Counted from the first letter of the stretch, positions 45,180 to 54,348 are shown. The stretch: 64,000 nucleotides of DNA from Yoonia maritima (GCF_003003285.1 NZ_PVTP01000001.1:414923-478922), one strand, 5' to 3'. Program-made: numbers and translations. The notes: generated by a model not told the origin, from the letters alone.

Positions 45180-46468
45180 AACTTGCCATTGTCGGTTGCG
45201 GGTCTAGGCACGCGATGTTTAGCGGGAGCGTTACCCACGATTACCCTGACAAACATGAAATCGTTGCCGTGTGTGATAACAACCCTCACCGGCTGAGCCT
45301 TGCTGCGCAGGCCGCTTCGCGTGAAGGGACCAACGGTGTCGCGGCATACGACGCTGCTGACTTTGATACGATGATAGCGGAACAAAAGCCCGATACCGTC
45401 GTGGTCACGACCCCCGATTTTCTGCACGCCAGCTATATCGTTCGCGCATTCGAGGCGGGCTGTGACGTCATTTGCGAAAAGCCTATGACGATTGATCTTG
45501 CGTCGCTGAAACAGATTACTGACGCCCAGAAACGCACGGGGCGTCAGGTTCGTGTTACCTTTAACTATCGCTATTCACCGGCGCGGACACAGGTCAAAGA
45601 TATCATCGCATCAGGCCAAATTGGCGAAGTCACAGCCGTTGATTTTCGCTGGCACCTAGACCGTGTTCACGGTGCAGATTATTTTCGCCGCTGGCACCGC
45701 CAAAAGGAAAACTCCGGTGGGCTGCTGGTCCATAAATCAACGCACCATTTTGATCTGTTGAATTGGTGGTTAGGTGCGGTTCCATCGCAGGTAACCGCGT
45801 CTGGGCGGCGGGCGTTTTACCGTCCTGAAACCGCGCTCGACATGGGGCTTACGCATCGTGGGCCGCGCTGCGCGACTTGCGAAGTTGCCAGTCGGTGCGA
45901 TTTTGAACTTAATCTTGCTGAAGATGCCCAACTTCATGCGCTGTACCGCGAGGCCGAACATGAAGACGGGTATTACCGCGACCTATGCGTATTCGACGAA
46001 GATATCGGGATAGAAGACACGATGCAGGCTCACATCCGTTATGGATCAGGTGCCACGGTCAATTATACCCTGACGGCCTATTCCCCGTGGGAGGGGCTAG
46101 AGATCAAGTTTCAAGGCACCAAAGGCGATTTGACACATAAGCACGTCGAGGTTCACGGCGTTTTTGGTGGCGAACGCGCCCACGCAGGTAAAGACGCCGT
46201 TTGGACCGAACTACACATCGCCGGTCAAGCACCGCAGCAGATAGATGTCCCAACAGCCGAAGGGCACCACGGCGGGGCCGATCCTGTCATGCTGGGGTAT
46301 ATTTTTGACCCCGATAACATGGAACCGGACCAATATAATCGCGCCTCGGATCATGTTGCAGGTGGCTGGTCGATCCTGACCGGAATCGCCGCGAACATGT
46401 CCATCGATACGGGCAATACTGTCGATATTCCGACGATGTTAAAGGCGCGTGGCATTACGCTAAGCTGA
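45176..46468 (+). CDS. Gfo/Idh/MocA oxidoreductase 1, with a cysteine cluster
   Basis: 430 aa, about 80 longer than the others. N-terminal Rossmann domain (AIVGCGSRHAMF), the EKP motif with the family's active-site Lys102, and HHFDLLNW with a candidate catalytic His190/191. Its extra region contains Cys232-X2-Cys235-X5-Cys241 and Cys271, which may hold zinc. Such enzymes oxidise or reduce sugar carbons with NAD(P). First of four tandem members; the start overlaps the ATPase stop. Substrate unknown. Confidence 0.85.
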   Translation: MKLAIVGCGSRHAMFSGSVTHDYPDKHEIVAVCDNNPHRLSLAAQAASREGTNGVAAYDAADFDTMIAEQKPDTVVVTTPDFLHASYIVRAFEAGCDVICEKPMTIDLASLKQITDAQKRTGRQVRVTFNYRYSPARTQVKDIIASGQIGEVTAVDFRWHLDRVHGADYFRRWHRQKENSGGLLVHKSTHHFDLLNWWLGAVPSQVTASGRRAFYRPETALDMGLTHRGPRCATCEVASRCDFELNLAEDAQLHALYREAEHEDGYYRDLCVFDEDIGIEDTMQAHIRYGSGATVNYTLTAYSPWEGLEIKFQGTKGDLTHKHVEVHGVFGGERAHAGKDAVWTELHIAGQAPQQIDVPTAEGHHGGADPVMLGYIFDPDNMEPDQYNRASDHVAGGWSILTGIAANMSIDTGNTVDIPTMLKARGITLS

Positions 46469-46483
46469 ACACAGGGTGGCCAG

Positions 46484-47524
46484 ATGACTGCAAAGAAGAA
46501 CGTAGTATTGATCGGCTGTGGCATGGTTGCCTCTGTCTATGTTGAAAGTTTTCGCAATCTTTCGGATCAAATGCAGTTGGTGGGCGTTCTGGCATCGACG
46601 GGCGACAGTGGCCGCGCGTTCTTAGAACGGCACGCCAAGCATTTCCCAAAGGCACGCGCCTATGAAAACATCGAAGGGGTCGTCGCAGCCAAGCCGGACA
46701 TGGCGGTCGTTATTACCCCACCAAATGTACGGGTTGCAATTGTGCAGTCGCTGGCAAGCGCGGGTATTCCTGTGCTGATGGAAAAGCCAATCGAACGGAC
46801 CCTCGCGAACGCCCATGAGATCGTCGATATCTGTGCGGATATTCCGCTAGGTATCGTGCTGCAACATCGCGTTCGCCCGTCGGCGAAAGCGTTGCATGAA
46901 TTGCTCGTGGCGAACGATCTTGGTGCACTACGGCTTGTCGAAATCTATGTACCGTGGTGGCGTGATCAAAGCTATTATGACGAACCGGGCAGGGGGTCGA
47001 TTGCCCGAGACGGCGGCGGTGTTTTGATTAGCCAAGCCATTCACACGCTTGATCTGGCACTTCAGTTCACTGGTCCCGTCAAAGAGGTCACGGCAATGTG
47101 CCGAACGTCAACGTTTCACACGATGGAAAGCGAAGATTTCGTCAGCGCAGGGCTGAGTTTCGAAAACGGCGCAGCGGGCAGTCTTGTTGCGTCAACAGCG
47201 ACATACCCCGGCCGTACCGAGGAAATCATTCTGCACTATGCCAATGCGTCGGTAACGCTAAAGTCGGCCGAATTAACAGTCAATTGGCGGTCCGGCAAAA
47301 CAGATACCATTGGATCGGAGGTCGCGACTGGCGCAGGCGGTGATCCAATGGCGTTTACATCAGATTGGCACCAAGCGGTCATCGCGGATTTCATTGATTG
47401 CATTGATAGCGGCACCACACCCGCTGCAAGCGGCCAAAGCGCGCTTGCCGTCCATGCATTGATCGAGGCGATCATCACATCAAGCACCACGGGCCGCGTT
47501 AGTCCGGTCAAAAAGGTATCTTAA
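46484..47524 (+). CDS. Gfo/Idh/MocA oxidoreductase 2
   Basis: 346 aa. Rossmann motif LIGCGMVASVYVES, EKP motif with Lys101 (MEKPIERT), and the C-terminal substrate domain with GGGVLISQAIHTLDLALQFTG, which positions the candidate catalytic histidine. Standard length. It shares little sequence with its three neighbours, so recent duplication is unlikely. Fifteen bases separate it from gene 1, and a GGTGG-like site precedes the ATG. Reaction unknown. Confidence 0.87.
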   Translation: MTAKKNVVLIGCGMVASVYVESFRNLSDQMQLVGVLASTGDSGRAFLERHAKHFPKARAYENIEGVVAAKPDMAVVITPPNVRVAIVQSLASAGIPVLMEKPIERTLANAHEIVDICADIPLGIVLQHRVRPSAKALHELLVANDLGALRLVEIYVPWWRDQSYYDEPGRGSIARDGGGVLISQAIHTLDLALQFTGPVKEVTAMCRTSTFHTMESEDFVSAGLSFENGAAGSLVASTATYPGRTEEIILHYANASVTLKSAELTVNWRSGKTDTIGSEVATGAGGDPMAFTSDWHQAVIADFIDCIDSGTTPAASGQSALAVHALIEAIITSSTTGRVSPVKKVS

Positions 47525-47526
47525 AC

Positions 47527-48549
47527 ATGACATCTCAAAACGGTCTAAAGCTGGCAGCAATCGGTGTCGATCATGGGCATATCTTTGGCATGCTTGGCAA
47601 CATGGTCGCCCAAGGGTGCAGCATCACCCACTGGTGGAGTGAACGCGATTGGGCGCTGACTGATAAGTTCCAAGAAACGTATCCCGACCTTGTCCGGGTT
47701 CCCGACCGCAACGCAATCCTAGATGACCCCGACGTCAATATGGTCCTCATTGCCGCCGTGCCAGAAGACCGCGCCGCGCTCGCGATTGAGGCGATGAAAG
47801 CTGGTAAAGATGTCATGGTCGACAAACCCGGATGCACGACCTTGGCGCAATTGGCGGAAATTCAGAAAACAGTCGCCCAAACCGGACGCATCTGGACCGT
47901 GAATTTCTCAGAACGCTTTCAGGTACCATGTGTCGCAAAGGCCGAAGAACTGGTTGCGCAGGGTGCCATTGGGAATGTGATCCAAACGATAGGCATGGGT
48001 CCTCACAAGCAAAACCTGCAAACCCGGCCTGATTGGTTTTTTGAACGCCCCCGCTATGGCGGGATTTTGACTGATATTGGTTCACACCAGATCGACCAGT
48101 TTCTGTTTTTTACCGGCTCAACCGAGGCTAAAATTAAGCACGCACTGGTCGCAAACAAAAGCCTTCCTCAACACCCCGGCTTTCAGGACTTCGGCGAAGT
48201 CTTGTTAGAGGGAAACAAGGGACATGGTTACGTCCGTGTCGATTGGTTCACGCCAAAGGGGCTTCCTATGTGGGGCGATGGGCGTCTGACGATCCTTGGC
48301 GATGCGGGCTATATTGAGCTGCGCAAATACATTGACCTTGCGAATGGGAACCGGGGCGATCAGCTACTGCTTGCGAACCAAGATGGTGCCGAGGTGATTG
48401 ATTGCCGCGAAGTACCTTTATCCTATTTCCCACGCATTTGTGTGGACATCCAAAACCGCACTGAAACCGCGGTAAGTCAGGCGCATACCTTCCGTGTCAT
48501 GGACCTAACAATCCGAGCGCAAATGCTGGCCGAAGGGGACGCGCCATGA
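47527..48549 (+). CDS. Gfo/Idh/MocA oxidoreductase 3, degenerate cofactor motif
   Basis: 340 aa. The usual GxGxxG reads AAIGVDHGHIFGM, and EKP is replaced by DKP (Lys100). C-terminal domain GGILTDIGSHQIDQFLFFTG has the usual His. Members with GVDHGH are a recognisable divergent subgroup whose substrates I do not know. It starts two bases after gene 2 ends and overlaps gene 4 as ATGA, so it is translated with the others. Confidence 0.84.
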   Translation: MTSQNGLKLAAIGVDHGHIFGMLGNMVAQGCSITHWWSERDWALTDKFQETYPDLVRVPDRNAILDDPDVNMVLIAAVPEDRAALAIEAMKAGKDVMVDKPGCTTLAQLAEIQKTVAQTGRIWTVNFSERFQVPCVAKAEELVAQGAIGNVIQTIGMGPHKQNLQTRPDWFFERPRYGGILTDIGSHQIDQFLFFTGSTEAKIKHALVANKSLPQHPGFQDFGEVLLEGNKGHGYVRVDWFTPKGLPMWGDGRLTILGDAGYIELRKYIDLANGNRGDQLLLANQDGAEVIDCREVPLSYFPRICVDIQNRTETAVSQAHTFRVMDLTIRAQMLAEGDAP

Positions 48550-49613
48550 AAAAGGTCAAAGTTGCGATCATCGGTGCCGGGATCGGGCAAAAACACTATA
48601 TCGCCTATCAGCAGCTACCCGAAATGTACGACGTGGCCGCGATTTGCGACGTGGATATCGCGCGGGCACAAGCCTTTGTCGATGACGCGCATTTGGCGCG
48701 TGTCACCGATAATTTTGACGCGGTGCTCGCGGACCCAGAGGTCGAACTTGTTGATATATGCCTGCCGCCGCATCTACACTTTGATTTCACTGCGCGGGCC
48801 ATGCGTGCAGGCAAGGACGTGATCTGCGAAAAACCGCTCGCGAACAGCGTTGCCGACGTTGACCGCCTGATCGCGATATCAACCGAAACCGGGCGCACCG
48901 TCTTCCCGGTGTTTCAATATCGCTTTGGTAAAGGGATATCGCAGCTGCGTGCCCTGATCGATAGCGGATTGGCGGGACGTCCTTTTGTTGCTTCGCTTGA
49001 GACCCATTGGAACCGGGGCGCGGATTACTACGCCGTCGATTGGCGCGGAACCTGGAAGGGCGAACAAGGCGGTGCAATCCTAGGCCACGCCATCCACGCG
49101 CATGATCTGCTTACCTTCATCATGGGCCGGGTTTCATCAGTATTCGCCCGCGTCGCAACCCGGGTAAACGACATCGAGGTCGAAGACTGCGCGGCCTTGT
49201 CCATTACACTTGAAAACGGGGCGCTCGCGACCAGTTCAGTGACCCTTGGCGGTGGTGCCGATACAAGCAGGTTACGGTTCTGTTTCGCTGGCGTCACAGC
49301 CGAAAGCGGTTCTAACCCTTACCGCCCTGCAGAAGGCGAATGGACATTCACCGCCCGCGCGCCAGTGACCCAAGATCAGGTTGATGCAGTGGTCAATGCA
49401 GTCGCTGATCCACCTGCAGGGCAGGTGGGTTTTTCAGTCGAAGTTTTCCGCGCACTACGCGGTCTTGAAGCGCATTATGTGAATATCGACGAGGCACGCC
49501 GATCAATCGAATTTGTCAGCGCGACATACCAATCGGCCCGGTCGGATATGCCCGTTTCACTACCGATTAAAGACGATGATGCCACCTATGATGGCTGGAC
49601 GCCAAAGGCATAA
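48546..49613 (+). CDS. Gfo/Idh/MocA oxidoreductase 4
   Basis: 355 aa. Rossmann motif AIIGAGIGQKHYIAY, EKP motif with Lys96 (CEKPLANSV), and GGAILGHAIHAHDLLTFIMG carrying the candidate catalytic His. Last gene of the cluster; its TAA forms part of the terminator stem that follows. Reaction unknown; a keto-sugar or inositol-like dehydrogenase is possible. Confidence 0.87.
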   Translation: MKKVKVAIIGAGIGQKHYIAYQQLPEMYDVAAICDVDIARAQAFVDDAHLARVTDNFDAVLADPEVELVDICLPPHLHFDFTARAMRAGKDVICEKPLANSVADVDRLIAISTETGRTVFPVFQYRFGKGISQLRALIDSGLAGRPFVASLETHWNRGADYYAVDWRGTWKGEQGGAILGHAIHAHDLLTFIMGRVSSVFARVATRVNDIEVEDCAALSITLENGALATSSVTLGGGADTSRLRFCFAGVTAESGSNPYRPAEGEWTFTARAPVTQDQVDAVVNAVADPPAGQVGFSVEVFRALRGLEAHYVNIDEARRSIEFVSATYQSARSDMPVSLPIKDDDATYDGWTPKA

Positions 49614-49642
49614 CGAACACCAGCGATGCTGGTATCCGTTAT
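49610..49642. terminator. Bidirectional hairpin between the sugar cluster and matB
   Basis: ATAACG/CGTTAT and ACCAGC/GCTGGT stack around a symmetrical 3-nt internal loop with a 3-nt apical loop. It lies between convergent genes and includes the stop codon of oxidoreductase 4. No long T-run, so efficiency is uncertain. Confidence 0.6.
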
Positions 49643-49652
49643 GTCACATTTA

Positions 49653-51167
49653 TCAGCTTTCAAATGCAGCTTCATACGATTGACGCAATACATTCTTTTG
49701 CACCTTACCCATTGTATTGCGGGGGAGCTCTGAAATGATGACCAGCTTACGCGGTTGCTTAAATCGTGCGAGCGACTGCGCAATGGTTTCGGATATCTGA
49801 TCTAAGTTTGGTGTTTCGCCGGCTTTCGCGACGATCAGGCCAATCACGGTTTCTCCAAAGTCAGGATGCGGCACACCGATTACGGCGCTTTCAAGAACAC
49901 CGGGTTGTTCGTCTAGGACCAGCTCGATTTCTTTTGGATAGATGTTAAAGCCACCTGAAATAATCAGGTCCTTATTCCGTCCAACGATCGTGACGTAACC
50001 GTCATCATCAATCATCCCAAGATCGCCGGTGATAAAGAAGCCGTCGGCCCGCAGTTCTTCGGCCGTTTTTTCCGGCATCTGCCAGTAACCGGCAAATACG
50101 TTTTGCCCGCGGACTTCGATCTGCCCAATCTCGCCGGTGGGAAGCGTTTTGCCAGTTGCTGGATCGGTGATTTTCAATTCAACCCCGGGCAGTGGAAAGC
50201 CCACAGTTCCGGCACGCCGATCCCCGCCATAGGGATTTGACGTATTCATATTGGTTTCAGTCATCCCATAGCGCTCGAGGATGCGAAGACCTGTTCGGTT
50301 TTCAAAGGCCACATGGGTTTCGGCCAGCAAAGGCGCGCTGCCTGAGATAAACAACCGCATGTGTTGTGCGATATCTTTGGTGAAGCGCGGATCGTCAAGC
50401 AGGCGGGTATAAAAGGTAGGCACCCCCATCATCGTGGTCGCGCGGTGCATGTTGGTGACCATAAAGTCGAGATCGAATTTCGACATAAAGATCATCGAAC
50501 CACCAGCCATGAGCGTGACATTCACCGCAACAAACAACCCGTGGGTGTGAAAGATCGGCAGCGCATGCAAAAGCACATCTTGTTCCGTAAACGCCCAAAT
50601 ATCCACGAGTGTCGTCGCGTTGGACAGCAGGTTGCCCTGCGTTAGCATCGCGCCCTTGGACCGTCCGGTGGTGCCTGACGTATATAGGAAGGCCGCCAGA
50701 TCATCGATTGTTCGTTCGACAGTTTCGAACACATCGGGCTGGTCTTTCGCAAGATCGGCAAGACTACCGCCACCTGTTGTGCCCAGCGTTTCTAACCGCG
50801 TGTTTGTCGCAGTTGCGAGGCCCGTCAATGCATCACGCCGTTCGGGCTGACAGACAAAAAGTGCAGCACCGCTGTTTTCGATAAAGTAGCTGACTTCGTC
50901 CGCAGTATAGGCGGTGTTGAGTGGCAAAAACACCAGTCCGGACTGAACGCAGGCCGCATATAGCACAAGCGCATCGGCGGATTTGTCGATCTGCGCAGCA
51001 AGGCGGTCACCGGGCTTTAGCCCCATTGCGGCAAGCGCGTTCGCAAACCGTGCGGTTCTCGCCAGAAAATCTGAATGTGTGATCGTCTGTCCGTCTTCGA
51101 GGTGCAGAAATGGGGTCGCTTTTCCGGCGTGACGACCGAACAATGTATCATAGAGTGGGTTGACCAT
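49653..51167 (-). CDS. matB: Malonyl-CoA synthetase MatB
   Basis: 504 aa acyl-adenylate-forming enzyme that activates malonate with ATP and CoA. AMP-binding motifs YTSGTTGRSKGAML, YGMTETNMN, ITGDLGMIDDDGY and the C-terminal GRNKDLIISGGFNIYPKE are intact. Malonate specificity comes from context: a malonyl-CoA decarboxylase gene lies 11 bases upstream and a dicarboxylate TRAP transporter precedes it. AAGGAA precedes the ATG. Confidence 0.92.
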   Translation of the reverse strand: MVNPLYDTLFGRHAGKATPFLHLEDGQTITHSDFLARTARFANALAAMGLKPGDRLAAQIDKSADALVLYAACVQSGLVFLPLNTAYTADEVSYFIENSGAALFVCQPERRDALTGLATATNTRLETLGTTGGGSLADLAKDQPDVFETVERTIDDLAAFLYTSGTTGRSKGAMLTQGNLLSNATTLVDIWAFTEQDVLLHALPIFHTHGLFVAVNVTLMAGGSMIFMSKFDLDFMVTNMHRATTMMGVPTFYTRLLDDPRFTKDIAQHMRLFISGSAPLLAETHVAFENRTGLRILERYGMTETNMNTSNPYGGDRRAGTVGFPLPGVELKITDPATGKTLPTGEIGQIEVRGQNVFAGYWQMPEKTAEELRADGFFITGDLGMIDDDGYVTIVGRNKDLIISGGFNIYPKEIELVLDEQPGVLESAVIGVPHPDFGETVIGLIVAKAGETPNLDQISETIAQSLARFKQPRKLVIISELPRNTMGKVQKNVLRQSYEAAFES

Positions 51168-51178
51168 CGAAGGGTTCC

Positions 51179-52423
51179 TTATGTCTCGGACTTTTCTGCA
51201 GCGCGTGCCAGCGCTTTGACTTCGGTTGATGCGGCGACTTTATTGGATGCCGCAAAGTGTTCGTGGTTTTGCGCTATGGCCGACAGATCGTAAAGATAAT
51301 TGACCATCGTACCCAGCGATTGGGCATGACCATTGGCGGATGTGTCTGCATTTGCATGAACGGCATGCACTTTTGCGCCATTCCCAAGATGGAACCGCGC
51401 CACAGGATCAAGCGGTGCGCCGTTTGGTCGTTTAGCGTTTATCAGGTATCGCGCCGCAAGTCCGGGCAACCGTTCGGGCGTAGCACCTTCATCTAACCCT
51501 TCGGCGGCAAGCCATTTGGTCAGCCCGGGAATTGGTGAAAGCGTCACAAAGGTTTTTAGCCCCGACAGTTCCCGCGAAAGATCATCAACGACCTGTTTGA
51601 TCAAAGAATTCCCGAACGAAATGCCCGCAAGGCCAGCCTGACAATTGGAAATCGAATAAAAGACGGCAGTGTCAGCCAATTCTGCATCCATAACATCGCG
51701 CCCGTCAGCAAGAACGTCTTGGATCGACCCAGGTACCCCTTTGGTCAATGCAACCTCGACAAAAATCAGCGGCTCATCCGGCATGGCTGGGTGAAAGAAG
51801 GCAAAGCAACGACGGTCTGACGGCTGCATCCGCCTACGCAGATCACCCCAGCTGTCGATGGCGTGCACGGCCTCGTATGCGATGATTTTTTCAAGGATAT
51901 ACGCCGGGCTTTCCCAGTTGATTGGGCGAAGCACAAGGAACCCGCGGTTAAACCAAGATAGAAACAAGTGCCGGAAATCTAGATCGAGCGCTGCAAGCGA
52001 TGCATCTTCCTTGACCATGCCAAGCAGATCTTTTCGCATTTTTACCAGACTACCTGTTGCGCCGGGAACCTGATTTAGGCGGCGCACCAGTTCCTGCCGG
52101 GCGGGCTCTGCCGCTGTCATGAAACTGCGGTAGGTCGTTTTTGAAGGCTCGGCCTCATAAGCGTTTAGGGCTTCGCGCACGGCTTCGGGATAAATGTCCA
52201 ACCCTGTCGCCAGATGTAAAAAGAAATCACGCTTTTCGTCTGTTTCCATCGCCGCATAGCGATCTAGGATTTGCCGCGCGAGCGTCATCCCTTTGATTTC
52301 ACCATGGTTGCCGATCAGGTCGGCAACCAATTCTTCGATAGGTCGGTTATCCCACTGCGCGACAGCGGAAGCTTTGGTTGAACGATCAAAGACCGAAGAC
52401 AGAAGATCCGCGAGAAGGCTCAT
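51179..52423 (-). CDS. matA: Malonyl-CoA decarboxylase MatA
   Basis: 414 aa, which converts malonyl-CoA to acetyl-CoA and CO2. The helical N-terminal domain (LARQILDRYAAMETDEKRDFFL) is followed by the GNAT-like catalytic domain with EAVHAIDSWGDLRRRM, SISNCQAGLAGISFGN and ARFHLGNGAKVHAVHANAD. The ATG at 52423 overlaps the dctM stop as ATGA; an in-frame extension lies within dctM. With MatB it allows growth on malonate. Confidence 0.94.
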   Translation of the reverse strand: MSLLADLLSSVFDRSTKASAVAQWDNRPIEELVADLIGNHGEIKGMTLARQILDRYAAMETDEKRDFFLHLATGLDIYPEAVREALNAYEAEPSKTTYRSFMTAAEPARQELVRRLNQVPGATGSLVKMRKDLLGMVKEDASLAALDLDFRHLFLSWFNRGFLVLRPINWESPAYILEKIIAYEAVHAIDSWGDLRRRMQPSDRRCFAFFHPAMPDEPLIFVEVALTKGVPGSIQDVLADGRDVMDAELADTAVFYSISNCQAGLAGISFGNSLIKQVVDDLSRELSGLKTFVTLSPIPGLTKWLAAEGLDEGATPERLPGLAARYLINAKRPNGAPLDPVARFHLGNGAKVHAVHANADTSANGHAQSLGTMVNYLYDLSAIAQNHEHFAASNKVAASTEVKALARAAEKSET

Positions 52424-53736
52424 CGGGCGGCACCCATCACATAATCGGGCAACCACGTCGCGATACCCGGAAACAGGCACAGTAAGAAGATCGCCAACAC
52501 CATGCAGGCCACATAGGGCAGTGAACCCAGCAGGATTGTCTTAAGCGGGATATCAGGTGCAATACCGTTGATCACGTAAAGGTTCAGGCCAACGGGCGGC
52601 GAAATCAGCCCGATTTCCATGTTGATGGTCAGAACAACCGCAAACCAAATCGGATCAAAGCCAGCGGTAACGATGACGGGCAACAAGATTGGTGCTGCCA
52701 TTAGGATGACCGCCACGGGTGGCAGAAAGAACCCAGCGATCAGCAAGAAAACGTTGATCGCGGCCATCAGCCACCAGCGGTTCACGTCAAGCTCTGCAAT
52801 CCATGCCGCAATCGACTGCGTGATGAACAGGCTCGACAACATATAGGAAAACACACCTGCCGCCGCGATGATGAATAGGATCATCACAGACTCTTTGGTG
52901 CTGTCCCGCAGCACGACCCACAGGTCACGCGGGTTCCAAAGCTTGTAGATCACCATGGCAACCAACAAGCACAGCAATGCCCCCACCGCCGCCGTTTCTG
53001 AAGGCGTCGCGATGCCGCCGTACATGGAATAAAGCACACCGACAATGATCATCAAAAACGGGATTACGCGTGGCAAAATCTCAAACTTTTCGCGCCAAGT
53101 GTAAGCTCTTGTGTTTAGCAGCGCCCGGTCACCTGATTTGGCAGTGGAGTAAAGTGACCACACCATGAACAGGCCAACCAGCATCAGTCCCGGAAACACG
53201 CCAGCAAGGAACAGACGGCCAATCGAGCTTTCGGTGGCGATCCCATAAACGATCATGGTGACAGAAGGCGGGATGAGAATGCCCAACGTACCACCCGCCG
53301 CAATTGATCCGGCGGCAACGCCATCTGGGTAACCACGCTTGCGCATCTCGGGAATGCCCATTTTACCGATGGCCGCACAGGTGGCAGGGCTTGAACCTGA
53401 CATCGCCGCGAATAGCGCACATGCACCAAGGTTGGAAATCACCAGTCCACCGGGCACGCGGGTTAACCACCGCTCTAGCGCTTCGTATAGATCAGCGCCC
53501 GCACGGGTCGACGCAATCGACGATCCCATAATGATGAACATCGGAATGGATAACAGCGCAAAGTTATCCAGCTTTCCGAACAGGATTTCGGGCATCAGTT
53601 CCAGTGAACGGGTGCCATCAAAGACGATTAAAAATCCTGCTGATACGATCAAAAGGCCGATGGCCACCGAAACGCCAGAGAATAGAACGATGATAGTAAA
53701 TAGGGCGACTAGGCCACTAAGGACGAGCGGGTCCAT
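52420..53736 (-). CDS. dctM: TRAP transporter large permease DctM (malonate type by context)
   Basis: 438 aa, about twelve membrane segments, with family motifs PMFIIMGSSIAS, GSSPATCAAIGKMGIPEMRKRGYP and GTLGILIPPSVTMIVYG. Imports a carboxylate with the sodium gradient, using DctP and DctQ. Sinorhizobium has an equivalent malonate TRAP system (MatPQM). The start shares one base with the dctQ stop (TGATG). Confidence 0.92.
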   Translation of the reverse strand: MDPLVLSGLVALFTIIVLFSGVSVAIGLLIVSAGFLIVFDGTRSLELMPEILFGKLDNFALLSIPMFIIMGSSIASTRAGADLYEALERWLTRVPGGLVISNLGACALFAAMSGSSPATCAAIGKMGIPEMRKRGYPDGVAAGSIAAGGTLGILIPPSVTMIVYGIATESSIGRLFLAGVFPGLMLVGLFMVWSLYSTAKSGDRALLNTRAYTWREKFEILPRVIPFLMIIVGVLYSMYGGIATPSETAAVGALLCLLVAMVIYKLWNPRDLWVVLRDSTKESVMILFIIAAAGVFSYMLSSLFITQSIAAWIAELDVNRWWLMAAINVFLLIAGFFLPPVAVILMAAPILLPVIVTAGFDPIWFAVVLTINMEIGLISPPVGLNLYVINGIAPDIPLKTILLGSLPYVACMVLAIFLLCLFPGIATWLPDYVMGAAR

Positions 53737-54284
53737 CAGTTATCCTCCAGTCCGAATGGTTGGTCGATTTTCAGGACAATTGCGACAAGGTCCGCGATGA
53801 GCTGCAATAGTAGCAGCCCTAATCCGACGGGCAGTGACAGATATGGGATCCATAGGCGAACGCCCCAAACGGTGTCAGATTTCCACCCCCTATCCCAAGC
53901 AAAGTGCCAGAATTCATACCCGTACCAAAGCATGACAGCCATAATTGCGATCGACATCGAAAGCGTCAGAATAGACAGATAAAACCGTGCCCGTTTAGGC
54001 AGTAACAGTGGAATCAGATCGACATTCACATGCCCGCGCAGCCGCTGAACATAGGGCAGCCCGATCAATGTCGCCGCGATTACCAGATAGATCACCATCT
54101 CAGTCTGCCAGATGGTCGATTGGTTCAAAACAAAACGCACAAAGATCATTTGGCAGGTCACCCCGACCGCCACGACGATCATGGCTGACGATACCCAGCC
54201 TGCAACGGTCGAAAGCGCGGCAACAATTTTTAGAAAGGGGTTATTCCCCGTGTTGGATGCAACTGCATCGTGGTGGCCAGTCAT
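53736..54284 (-). CDS. dctQ: TRAP transporter small permease DctQ
   Basis: 182 aa with four hydrophobic segments and the DctQ-family core (QTEMVIYLVIAATLIGLPYVQRLRGHVNVDLI). Works with DctM. AAGGGTG precedes the ATG. A strong hairpin separates it from dctP. Confidence 0.9.
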   Translation of the reverse strand: MTGHHDAVASNTGNNPFLKIVAALSTVAGWVSSAMIVVAVGVTCQMIFVRFVLNQSTIWQTEMVIYLVIAATLIGLPYVQRLRGHVNVDLIPLLLPKRARFYLSILTLSMSIAIMAVMLWYGYEFWHFAWDRGWKSDTVWGVRLWIPYLSLPVGLGLLLLQLIADLVAIVLKIDQPFGLEDN

Positions 54285-54319
54285 GTGTCACCCTTTTTGC
54301 CTGTATATTGTCGAATGAA

Positions 54320-54340
54320 GGGCGGTGATGAACACCGCCC
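54320..54340 (-). other. Hairpin between dctP and dctQ
   Basis: GGGCGGTG and CACCGCCC form a perfect 8-bp stem with a 5-nt loop, 8 nt after the dctP stop and with no T-run on the minus strand. Same placement as the hairpins after livK, pstS and the sugar-binding protein gene. Confidence 0.65.
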
Positions 54341-54348
54341 CGTTGTGA

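Noticed and set aside
45176..49613. Tandem duplication of one Gfo/Idh/MocA gene
   Set aside because: Apart from family motifs the four proteins share little sequence and differ in length; they are old paralogues or separately acquired.
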